From Larix kaempferi (lineage: Eukaryota; Streptophyta; Pinopsida; Pinales; Pinaceae), in NCBI GenBank assembly GCA_027924585.1, contig BSBM01000307.1:18089501-18153500 (forward strand): a DNA stretch of 64,000 nucleotides, given 5' to 3'. The position numbers were made by a program, and so were the translations under genes. Each line of letters opens with the position of its first letter. Position 1 is the stretch's first letter. The notes under the pieces were generated by a model, which was given only the letters and a program-made list of their open reading frames with translations, was not told the origin of the DNA and ran no database searches. Positions 13,119-22,861 of the stretch are shown in pieces.

Positions 13119-13736
13119 AAATAATGCGGGTCAGGGGTTACTTCAAGAAGCTTCCTCTTACAATACTCATTGATTCTGGCAGCTCCCATAATTTCATTGA
13201 CCCTTGGATCACCAAACAGGCTGATTGTTTTCCATCCTTGCTCCAACTTTGAAGTCATGGTTACCAATGGGGGCACCTTACCTTGCAAGGGAAAGTGTCA
13301 CAATGTGCGTATCTCTCTAGAAGATTATAACTTGCGCTCTGACATGTTTGCATTGTCATTAGGCGGATGTAATGTGGTTTTGGGCATTCAATGGTTACGA
13401 ACACTTGGCCCCATCTTATGGGATTTTGCTGAACTTTGGATGGAGTTTTTAGTCAATGGGTCACAACACAAATTTACGGGCTTACAAAAAGGGTCTCTCC
13501 GTATCATCAGTTCGCATCGCCTGAAAAATATCCTTAAGAGGAATTCACATGGTGTCATCACTCAGATCCATTACATTCAAATGCACCTACCAATGGCCTC
13601 CACTACTTCCTTGGATATATATGCAGGTGTCTTTGCTGCACCAGTGGGCTTGCCGCCTTCAAGAGACCTTTCCGATATGCATTTAGCCACATCTACATCT
13701 CAGCAGGAAATGATGGCTATTTTGAATGCAGTATAG
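13119..13736 (+). pseudogene. Element A aspartic protease, broken
   Basis: After gag the frame reads 'LTILIDSGSSHNFIDPW' (active-site Asp-Ser-Gly at about 13171-13179), the hallmark of retropepsin-like proteases of Ty3/gypsy elements. A frame change near 13200 leads to an open stretch (13170-13736) with the typical C-terminal half, 'CNVVLGIQWLRTLGPI'. The protease would process the Gag-Pol polyprotein. The reverse transcriptase that should follow is absent: the frame runs almost directly into an RNase H remnant, which indicates an internal deletion in element A before B arrived. Confidence 0.82.
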
Positions 13737-14220
13737 AAGTGGCAGCCATCCCTATTAGGGAATTCTTTAGGCATCACGACTGATCTCCAGAGTCTGGAAC
13801 AACAGGCCTCCTCCCCAGCACACCAAAAATGGGTTATCCAACTCATGGGTTATGACTATGCGATCACTTACAAGAAGGGTAAGGATAATATGGTGGCAGA
13901 TGCTCCTTCTCGCAAATTTGATGACCTAGATTCTCTAATAGCTATTTCTCTGCTTGTTCCAAATTAGTTGCAATCTGTTCAACAGGTCTATCTCTTCTAT
14001 GAACTCCATGCTTCTTCCTCGGCAGGGCACTTTGGGTTCCTCAAAACCTATGACCCGGAACAATGTAACTTCTTTTGGCGGGGACTAAAATGAAAATTCA
14101 CTAGATGGTGATTGAGTGTGATACTTTCCATGTCAACAAGGGTGAAACGACACTCCTTTCAGAACTGCTCGAACCCTTGCCCATCCCTACACAAATTTGG
14201 ACAGCTATTTATATGGATTT
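13690..14220 (+). pseudogene. Element A RNase H tail and integrase N-terminus
   Basis: The reading 'QQEMMAILNAV..KWQ', then 'QKWVIQLMGYDYAITYKKGK' and 'DNMVADAPSRKF', is the last part of the RT-linked RNase H of a gypsy element. It is followed by an integrase zinc-binding-like section ('YELHASSSAGHFGFLKTY', 'FFWRGLK'). Stops (TAG at 13734, 13965) and frame changes break it. The reading reaches 'IYMDFL' of the integrase core, where B inserted (target CCTAG, 14221-14225). The match resumes at 33928 far into the C-terminal half, so about 130 residues of the core had already been lost. Confidence 0.8.
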
Positions 14221-14225
14221 CCTAG

Positions 14226-15153
14226 TGTTACACCATAATCTTCCACCCTTGCGATCATCAGCATTCTTTGGCCTGTAGGATCCATTTCAGTGACTCAGAT
14301 CCATTTATATCCTTCAGACACTATTTTTCCTCTTACCCGCATGTTGCATCATTATAGCATGCGTATCCGCGAGTTGCATCACTATAGCCCGCAGGTATCA
14401 AGTAAAATGGTAAAATCACTAGTTTATTACTTTTTACTCCCACAAAGCGGTTATTGGGTGACCTTTGACCCTCCATCTGCCCAAGTAACGCCTCAATGTG
14501 TCATTTCACCTACCTTTCAAAGGACTATATATTGAGCACATATGGCTTATGGACGGGAGGAGAAAGAAGAGCAAGAGAACTCTAGTGGATTTTTTCCCTA
14601 TCTTGAGTCTGCACTCATTGATCCTTGTAGTTTTGAACCCTTTATGTTCACCTTCCAAACTCCTTTCATAGTTTGAGTTTGCCATTAATGGAGGATTGAA
14701 GTGGTGGAGGTACAAGTGGATTGATCCAGATCTTGATTCAGATTGGTTGCTGGCAAGAGGTCGTATCACTTTGTACTTCTTCTTGTCAATTAATAGAAAT
14801 ACTCATATTCTCGTCCATCATGTTGTAAATGTTGTTTATTATACATTGGGTTGCATTTTCTTATGATATTATGGACCATTGTTATTGATAATGTTAATGT
14901 CATTTATATATCATATGTGCTTGTTAGATATTGGTTGTCAAGACTAATTTGTAGATTACAAGTGCGTGGATTAGCGTGGATTTGAAAGCTCCAATGAGGA
15001 TCTACATCAAATGTTTGGATCGAGGTTGGTTTCATTTCTTCATTATCTTAGCATTGTCATTTACAATAGCATTGTTTTGAGAATTGAGTAGATTTCTGGT
15101 AGTCATCTGTCTGTTGTGGTATTCCCAAGCCATAGTGAGTTTTCTATAATACA
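14226..15153 (+). repeat. Element B 5' LTR
   Basis: 928 bp, TGTTACACCATAATC to CTATAATACA. TATA-like TATATAT lies at about 14526-14532. It contains small GC-rich motifs (CCCGC and CGGGTA types) shared with the C LTR. CCTAG precedes it. Confidence 0.95.
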
Positions 15154-15157
15154 GAAA

Positions 15158-15175
15158 TGGTGACTCCGTTGGGGA
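15158..15175 (+). other. Element B primer binding site (tRNA-Arg type)
   Basis: TGGTGACTCCGTTGGGGA, four bases after the LTR, is two C-to-T changes away from TGGCGACTCCGCTGGGGA found intact in element C. That sequence is complementary to the 3' end of plant tRNA-Arg, the primer used by Tat/Ogre elements. Confidence 0.88.
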
Positions 15176-16579
15176 AAACATCCATGTTTGGGAAAATTTT
15201 TGAGCATTAGTCCATTTTTAGAGTTGTTGTTTATTGAAGCTCTATGTCATTGATTGGTCGTCAAGATACACTGTAGAAAACTTGCTTTTTCTAAGCCCTT
15301 GGACTCTTTATTTTCCCATTTTCCTTTCCTCACCCATGGGCTAGCTTAGCTCTGCCCGCATACACCCGCCTCTGTTTACACTACTACTCGCGGGTACCCA
15401 CAAGTATTCCTTCGACGGTTGCGTATAACTCCAACTTTTGTTGGTTTATGGATATTGGTTGTTGCTGGGTGAGTTTCGTTGATTCCTGAGTATTTGTTGG
15501 CTTCTTTCTTGACTGTTTCATGCCTTGGTTGTGACCAGAACTCTTCGTTTCTCTTGGTTGAGCCTTCTTGGTTTTTTACCAAACTTTGGTTTTGGCCTCT
15601 TGGTTTTTTCCTTTTGAGCCCATTCCTTTGTCTGAGTCTTACTGTTTAGGATCTGCTGGGTTGTCTTAGTGATCTTCTCGGCACTTCAGTGACTGAATAG
15701 TAGGATTTTGCTTGCATTTTTTCATTCCATTTATATTGAAAAAATACAAAACTGTACATTTAGTTTTGCATTTTTCTTCTTGTTTATAAGCGAAAATACA
15801 CAAATAATTGACTTTTATGTACTGCATTTTGCATTGAGTGCTTGTTGCCTTCATCTAGGTTCTGCTTGTGCATTGAAAAGATAAAAGATTGCATTTTTAT
15901 TTCGGAATTGTTGGTTGATTGTGCATATTAGTGACATTGTTTTATTGGATAGATGAGTCTCGGTTTTGATGGTGGTGCATACTATTGAGTCTACACATCA
16001 TTAGTTTCACGATCATATCCCTTGAGTAATCACAACCACTAAAATTAACGCTTAATCTAAAATTTATTAGACCGATTTTATTTATAGGGTACACCAACTA
16101 GCATAGGTTTAGAGTCTTGGAATAGATCATTGTGAGTAAACAATCCAAGACTACTAGACTAAACTTTAGGTGTCTGACCAGGGAGTGGAGGAATCCATGG
16201 TATAGATTGGTGTTCTCAAGAAGTTCTACTCAATCCAGAGTTACGCACGAGGTCACGGGAGGTTGGTTGAAGGAGATATCCCTCTGATACAGGATGAATG
16301 TGGGAGATATATCCAGGATTTTTTCGTATCTGGGGGTACCGGAGGTTCGTCCTCTTGTGCTTCGGGCTTAGCTACCCTGCCCATACGATGGATCCCACCT
16401 GCGACTATCCACCTGAGCATTAGTTATATTACGGTGAACATAGTTGCCTTACCTAGGTATCGCACAGGGTACTTGCAGTGGTTATACTGTACGTGTCCTG
16501 GGTCAGATAGGGATTGGACAGCACAGTTGTGTCCAATCCAGCTGGATTGGACAACACAGATGGATAGGGATCGAAGCAC
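15176..16579 (+). other. Element B leader with gag-deletion scar
   Basis: Non-coding leader matching element C (51964-53310) until about 16530. C then has ~2.6 kb of leader end plus gag, while B jumps to the sequence before its protease (C about 55946). The joint is not clean. GGATTGGACA at 16511-16520 is followed by its inverted copy at 16530-16539, and 16531-16552 is a perfect palindrome centred on AGCT. Confidence 0.8.
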
Positions 16580-17368
16580 TTGGCACAGAGCCCAGCTGTG
16601 TTGAAGAATCCCTATCCTCATCACCAAAACATGGCTTCGCATGCTCCCACCACTGGTTATGGTACTAATGAGGTGACCACGTCTTCTTCCAATACCGGTG
16701 GTTATGGATGTGTTAATATGGTTCAGTCAGAGATTTGTGTTGCCACTCACCAGTGTGATTATGGTGCACCACAACCTAATTTGGGGAATGAGCCTCCCCC
16801 TCCTCCTGATAATTCCTTGCATATCGAGAAGCCCTCTATTATGCCGAGGATACCGAAAGGTGTTCTCAAGTGCTCTATGCATAATCCCAATGCCCGAGCC
16901 GCCCAGAACTACTCCATCGTAGAACATTTGGGCCAAACTCTGTGTGCCATGTCGGCTTTTGAGGTTTTGCAAGCCTACCCTTCTCAAAAGCACGCCCTTT
17001 TGAGCGCATTAGGAGTTCAGGATGGGGAGAATCCTAGTGTTATCAAGTTCGACACTGCTGATGTGCAGCCTCGTTTACCTTACCACGTGACTTTTCAGAT
17101 CCAGGTGGTTTGCCTTAAAAGCTTCATCAAACATACTATGGTTGATGAAGGTGCTTCCGCATCGGTAATGTCGTTGGATTGTTGGAAAGCTCTTGGCTAT
17201 CATCCTCTACTCGCATCTAGAACTACACTCATAATATTCTATGGTAGATCTTTCACACTGCATGGAATTATCCCTTCCCTTGTTGTCTCCTTGGGAGGTA
17301 AGTCTGTGACTATTGAAGTCGAAGTGGTTGATGCGCCCATCGACTACAACCTTTTACTTGGTTGAAAC
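16580..17368 (+). pseudogene. Element B Tat-type protease region
   Basis: An open stretch of about 260 codons, in frame and closely similar to element C 55950-56750. It starts in the spacer after the gag zinc knuckle ('SPAVLKNPYPHHQNM'), passes through 'PRIPKGVLKCSMHNPNA', and reaches the protease-like fold: 'CLKSFIKHTMVDEGASASVM' with the active-site Asp at about 17149. It ends in 'VDAPIDYNLLLG'. This clade uses Asp-Glu-Gly in place of the usual Asp-Ser/Thr-Gly. The first Met is arbitrary because the gag upstream is deleted. A TGA follows where C reads 'LLLDRNW' into the next domain. Confidence 0.82.
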
Positions 17369-19467
17369 TAGATGTATTCCATGAAGGCTATTGCGTCTAC
17401 TATATTTAGAGTTATCTGCTTTCCCCATGAAGGCAAGATTGTGACGATCGATCAGCTGGATTTTGTCGGTACTCCTTCCACAGCATCTGCGAGATCCGTA
17501 GTCCCACAAATTTATGATTCTCAGCCGACAATTGGGAACATAGGTGTTGGAATGTACCCTTTGTTGATGGGAACTCTTAATATTTCTGTACCTGTGAATT
17601 TTATCGAAACCATTTCCAACAGTGCGCCTCCTCCTTCGCGTAGTATGCCATTCTGGACTTCCTATTGTAACTATCCATGGATTTTACCATTCGCGGATTC
17701 TATGTCTGGAGACATTGCGCATGTCAGAATGTTTGTGTCTTTATCTGTAGCAGATATCGCTTACAATCATATACAACAAACCACTGTGGATCCGGATCTC
17801 TCTTCTTCCCAAATAGTCGAAGAAGATCCTGTTATGCTGCTAGTTTGGGCAACCAACTCATCTTGTTCACACAATTGTCTCGATGATACTTTGCCATCTG
17901 ATGAAGCTATCATGGAGGCCATGTGTGGTAGCGAGAGGCCTTGGGAAGATATGCACCATCGCTCTTATTTCCTTCCCAAACTTGAACTCGTTGAGCAAGA
18001 GGAGTTTAGGATGGCTCTAGCAGAGATGGTTGGTCACCCTGTGGCTCTTTTAGATTCGCATGATTTTTTATGGAGGGGAATATGGCCAATATTTCTCCAA
18101 CCATTTCAATCAATATCTCTCGCACTCCCAAAAAAGTGGAGAACGTTTACATCGGTTCCAATTGCGATCTTGATGAGATTGATATTTACACTGACTTGTT
18201 TACAGAACTCCGGGAAGCTTTTGCCTGGTCATACGAGGAGATGCCAGGAATAGACCCATGCATTGTTGAACACGAGATTAGAATGTATCCCGATGCTAAA
18301 TTGGTTCGACAACGCTTACGTGCTGTGAACCCTAGGAAGGCAGCCGCTATTAAGACAGAGGTGGAGAAACTGCTCAAATCTTATTTCATCTACCCCATTC
18401 CTCTTACCAAATGGGTGTCAAACCCCATTCCTGTGGATAAGAAGCAGGGAACGATCTGTGTATGCACTGATTTTCGAGACTTGAACCGTGCATATCTGAA
18501 AGACAACTTTCCCACACCATTCATCGATCAAATCTTGGATGCTTGCGTGGGGAGAGATTTTTTCATTCATGGACGACTTCTCCGGTTATAATCAGATCCA
18601 AATTAAACCCGTGGACCAACATAAGACAACATTTATTTGTCCATGGGGAACCTTTGCATACCGAAAAATGCCCTTTAGCCTTAAAAATGCCGGAGCTACT
18701 TTTCAGTGAGCCATGACCTATTCCTTTCACGATCTTAAGAAGATTATGGAAGTTTTCTTGGATGATCTTGCTGGCCATTCTCGCAAGAGAGTGCACCACC
18801 CCAAGCACCTCCGTATGATTCTCTAACAATGTATCCACTACAAAATTCGATTGAATCCAAACAAATGCATCTTCGTTGTTAGGACGGGTCGCTTTCTAGG
18901 ATTCATAGTTTCGAGAGAGGGTATTAGAGTTGATCCTCTCAAAGTTGAGGCAATACTTTAGTTGCCTCCTCCGCGTAATCTGTTACAACTTCAGAGCCTC
19001 CAAGGGAGAGCTACTTTTCTGCATCGGTTCATAGTTAACTATGCTAGTATTACCAAAGGTTTCACGCTCTTATTGAATAAAGACACACCCTTTATCTAAG
19101 ATGAGTGAGCCCAGCAGTCTTTCGACGCCCTTAAGAAAGCTTCGGTATCGGCCCCTGTGCTTAGTCCACCGGACTTTACACGAGACTTTATCCTTTATGT
19201 GGCCGCGTCTCAAGAGACTATTGGCATGGTCTTGATTTAGGTAGATGATGCGCTTGTCGAGCATGTTATCTATTATCTTAGTTGAAATTTAGTAGATGCT
19301 GAGCTAAGGTATACCCAGTAGAAAAGATGGCGCTGGCAACTGTTCATGTAGTCCAGCGGTAATGACATTATATTTTGCTTCGAACAACCACAGTTGTAGC
19401 TCACATCAATCCATTTTAGTTCGTGCTATCATGACGTCTTATCGGGGGTAAGTATAATAAATGGATT
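17369..19467 (+). pseudogene. pol: Element B reverse transcriptase and RNase H, broken
   Basis: The linker (17372-18060) leads into RT: 'ELREAFAWSYEEMPGIDP', 'PVDKKQGTICVCTDFRDLNR' (first catalytic Asp), 'FMDDFSGYNQ', and the polymerase box FLDD at 18755-18766, then 'NPNKCIFVV' and 'GRFLGFIVSREG'. RNase H follows ('FILYVAASQETIGMVLI', 'YLS..LVDAELRYTQ'). Compared with C there is a 1-bp deletion near 18067 and a 2-bp deletion near 18560. In-frame stops lie in the RT (TGA at 18709, TAG near 18959) and the RNase H. RT plus RNase H would copy element RNA into DNA inside particles. Catalytic Asp residues are still readable but no continuous protein can be made. Confidence 0.87.
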
Positions 19468-20874
19468 GTGATCCTTAAGGAATTTGATCTCGATTTTGCT
19501 TCAGCAAAGTCGGTGAAATCGTTGGTATTCGCTGATCTTATGTCGGACCTTCCACAGCTTGATGAGGATGTCATTCATGAAGATTCTTTTGTGGATGAAC
19601 AATTATTTCTTATCTCGATTGAGGACCCTTGGTATGGGGATATCATTGTATATATCCAAACTTTGAAGCTTCCTCTGCATTATTCACGAGATGAGCGACG
19701 GCATGTGAGACATCATGCTAAATATTATACTATCGTTGGTAACACTTTGTATCGCCAAGGAAAGGATTCCATTCTCCGTTGTTGCTTGACTCATGAAGAA
19801 GCGGAATAAGTACTTAATGATTGCCATGCGGGGGCTTGTGGTGGTCATTTATCCAGGCTTGCTACAGCCCAGGGTATCATGCGAGTGGGTTATTTTTGGC
19901 CTACTATCTTTAAAGATTGTATTAACGCTGTGAAGAGATGTCACCCTTGCCACGTGTTTTCTCAGAACATACACTCGCATCCAGCACCCCTCCATCCGGT
20001 CGTCATTGTCGGTCCCTTCACCAAGTGGGGGGTAGATTTCATGGATTGTAAACCAGCTTCGGCTGGGGGGCATCACCATATTATTGTGGCCGTAGATTAT
20101 TTTTCTAAGTGGGCTGAGGCCATGCCGACCGTAAAAGTTGATGGTGCTATTGCAACCCATTTTGTATTCAACCAGATTATCACTCAGTTTGGTATCCCAA
20201 AAGAGATTGTCACTGACCATGGCAGTCACTTTCAAAATAAGATGATGGAGGATTTGTCTCTCAAGCTTGGGTTTCTTCATGAACACTCGTTTTCCTACTA
20301 TCCTCAAGCGAATGGTAAGGTTGAAGCAATAAATAAGTCTTTGAAGACCATTCTCCAATGTACCATCCAACAAAGCAAGACCAATTGGCATATCATGTTA
20401 TATCCTGCTTTGTGGGCATATCGAACCGCAATTAAGACTGCCACCAGGTTCTCACCATTTCAGTTAGTTCATGGTGTGGAGTCACTTTTATCGATTGAAT
20501 GCGAAATCCCTTTTCTCAAGCTAGCCATAGAGCGCCTCCCTAATACGACGAGTATTGAGGAACGTTTAATACACCTCGAGTAACTTGACGAGCAACGTCG
20601 AGATGCCGCTGTGGCCATTGATGTTAACAAGTGTCATGTCAAGGTTCAATATGATAGGTCTCTCCATCCCCGACGATATGCTGAAGGTGACTTGGTCCTT
20701 TTGTACGACCAAGCTAAGGAACCCCTGGGGGCAGGCAAGTTCAATCCCATGTGGCATGGTCCTTACATTGTGAGGCATGTCCTAGAAAAAGGAGCTTATG
20801 AGTTAGAAGACTACGAGGGGGTTTCCTTGAAGGAGCCTAGAAATGGGCTCTACCTCAAGCGGTATTACGCTTGA
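19468..20874 (+). pseudogene. Element B integrase, nearly complete
   Basis: An N-terminal stretch ('MILKEFDLDFASAKS', 19468-19809) ends in the H2C2 zinc-binding section ('VRHHAKYYTIVGNTLYRQG', then 'CHAGACGGHLS', 'RCHPCHVF'), crossed by a TAA at 19807. The core (19879-20583) has the catalytic triad: Asp at 20035 (GVDFMD), Asp at 20215 (TDHGSH) and Glu at 20323 (KVEAINKS), with 35 residues between the second Asp and Glu. After a TAA at 20581 the C-terminal DNA-binding part continues ('DVNKCHVKVQYDRSLHPRRY', 'GPYIVRHVL') to TGA at 20872. Only two stops separate this from an open reading, making it the best-preserved enzyme in the window. Confidence 0.9.
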
Positions 20875-20991
20875 ACCTCTGGTTCAGGCTGATACTTTTG
20901 TACACTATTGTATAGTTTTTCTATACATAGTTTAGTTTGCCTTTTGGTTATCGGGTCTGCTGATTAGCTTCTGTTTGATTGACATTTGTCA

Positions 20992-21414
20992 ATGGAATAT
21001 CCTACATTCTTAGGTTTCGCGGATGGTGCTATTCGACATACGCAGCAGCTTGCTTCTGCTGCCTGGGTTATTTTCTCACCTGACCAGCTAGTTGTGTCCT
21101 CAGGATGTGCTTGTCTCGGTCCTACATTTAACAATGTGGCTGAGTATAGTGCCGTTATTGAGCTACTTTGGGATGCCATTTCACATGACATGCAGTCTTT
21201 AGAAATCCTCCTGGATTCACAACTAGTTGTGCCTCAGCTGAATGGGCAGTACCGTGTACAAGACCCTACATTACTATGGAAATTCCTTAAGGTACGACTC
21301 TTGGAGAGACATTTTGTTTCAATTACATATATTCATGTTCCGAGAGGTCTTAATTATATATCTGATGCATACGCTAACTATATATTAGATTGGCATTTGT
21401 CACATTCATCATGA
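20992..21414 (+). CDS. Element B additional RNase H (archaeal-like type) downstream of integrase
   Basis: An intact ~140-codon frame lies 117 bp after the integrase stop. It has the full RNase H acidic set: Asp at 21022 (FADGAIR), Glu at 21142 (NNVAEYSA), Asp at 21214 (LLDSQLVV) and Asp at 21364 (ISDAYAN). 'NNVAEY' and 'GQYRVQDPTLLWKFLK' match the second, archaeal-like RNase H known from Tat-clade elements, distinct from the RNase H attached to RT. I chose ATG 20992 over the upstream TTG. An upstream in-frame TGA (FD-stop-HLS) suggests it was once fused to pol. The domain is intact, but expression would need readthrough or a separate message, so function is uncertain. Confidence 0.85.
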   Translation: MEYPTFLGFADGAIRHTQQLASAAWVIFSPDQLVVSSGCACLGPTFNNVAEYSAVIELLWDAISHDMQSLEILLDSQLVVPQLNGQYRVQDPTLLWKFLKVRLLERHFVSITYIHVPRGLNYISDAYANYILDWHLSHSS

Positions 21415-21586
21415 AACACATAGATACAAACACATTCATACATTTGTACATACACACATGTAGTAGAACCGAGAACCAAAGTTATATATATATATAAATA
21501 TGTCCAAAAAATGATAGTGTCATACAAAACTGGAGCCCATATCCCTCAAAATATACATGTCGATACAAAATTGAAACCATGGATAT
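21415..21586. other. Spacer between second RNase H and antisense gene
   Basis: AT-rich spacer with TACA/TATA runs (about 21420-21500) between the converging plus-strand RNase H frame and the minus-strand gene. No coding signal seen. Confidence 0.6.
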
Positions 21587-22861
21587 CTACTCCCTCTGAG
21601 GAGGCTTAGCTGCCGCCTCGACAGGATGAGTCTCATAAAAGTATTGCACTGCGTTGGCCACCCATTGCAGTAACCGCACCCACTCTCCTGGAACATCCAC
21701 TACCTAGCGTTGCATGGCCTTAGGTAGTTGGGCCACCTCTATCTGTGGTACCCGGGAAACCATCAATGATATGTTGCGCTGCAATGTCTGTAGTGTGCGC
21801 CCTGCTGCAGCATCTGCTGACTCCTTACCTCTACCTCGACGACCATGTCTCGGGAAGCCATCAGGTCTCACTGGGCCTTTGTCTGCAGGAAAACAATCAA
21901 ACTTTAGCATGTGACACTACCACCAAAAATATTTTTTCATTTTCAACTATAATAAAAAATTCATAAAAATTTTATAAACAAAAAAACCAAAAGAGTATTC
22001 ACCAATGTCTCTGAATGCAGCCCCTGGTGGGAGCGGCATGTCACGATCGTGTCTAAAGTCTATCCCCACATAGGGATAGTCCTCTATAGCGATCACCTGC
22101 TGGTTCCACCAGCGAAAGAACTCCTCAGTGTAAGGTGACGCCAGACGACCACCACCCTGTCATGTCAGAATCTCAACCCACCTGGTTAGGGCTAGATCTC
22201 GGAGACTATGAGGAGGGACATCCACCCTCGGACTAAGCCCCAGAACCCTCTCGAAGAAGAAGCTGCATAGGATACTACCATACCCAAAGTTTTTGGCCTT
22301 CCCCTCTTTGTATTCTGTCAACTATGTCTTCATAAACACCAGCAGAGTAGTACACCATTCAAACACTGTAGGCTGCATGCATTGTGATGCATAGAACATC
22401 ACCGGCCTGGATGCCTGGTGCAGTGCTTTGGATCCAGTCATCCGCACCAAGGTAGCCACTATGATCTTTGTGCTCAGATCTACTATGAGGTTGACGGGCA
22501 CTTGAATTCTCACTCCACGTGTGTTTGCGAGACAATACCACGCTATATAGTCCTATACAGTGATCCCGCCACCCACGGTCTGAGACCGAAGACTAGCCAC
22601 CTCCCCTCTACGGGACAAACCGGTAATGAAATAGATATCCTCTACTTCCAGTGCAAGGGTTTTCCCATTGAGGATGAAAGTCTGTGCATCCACATCCCAA
22701 TAGTCTATCAGGTGGTGGAGTAATAGGTTTTGGGCCCTTAAACCCCCTATACTTCAAAACTTGTATAATCCACATGCTTGCAATGCCTGCTGTGCTTGCA
22801 AATCATTGCGTACAGCCTCATCAACCTGGTCATGCTCTCTCTCCCTCCACTCTAGAACCAT
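21587..22861 (-). pseudogene. Antisense additional gene of element B, with intron; plant-mobile-domain-like
   Basis: On the minus strand a single frame runs from ATG 22861 (MVLEWREREHDQVDE) through 'HHLIDYWDVDAQTFILNGKT', 'LEVEDIYFITGLSRRGEV', 'IQVPVNLIVDLSTKI', 'HQASRPVMFYASQC', 'FFFERVLGLSPRVDV' and 'FFRWWNQQVIAIEDYPYVGI' to a stop at 21587-21589. A 120-bp GT-AG intron (21883-22002) joins the halves without breaking frame. Five in-frame stops, all TGA or TAG, fit cytosine deamination and no frameshift is needed. The pattern Trp..Thr-Phe..Leu-Glu-Asp-(I/V)..Gly-Leu resembles the N-terminal part of plant mobile domain proteins, though weakly. Antisense extra ORFs between pol and the 3' LTR are known in some Tat elements such as maize Grande. 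The role is unknown. Confidence 0.72.
21883..22002 (-). other. Intron in the antisense gene
   Basis: On the minus strand the exon ends GACATTG, followed by GTGAATAC, and the AT-rich insert ends TTTTCCTGCAG before ACAAAGGCCC. Removing it joins G|AC into one Asp codon (phase 1) and keeps the frame open on both sides. The insert is far more AT-rich than the flanking exons. Confidence 0.75.
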
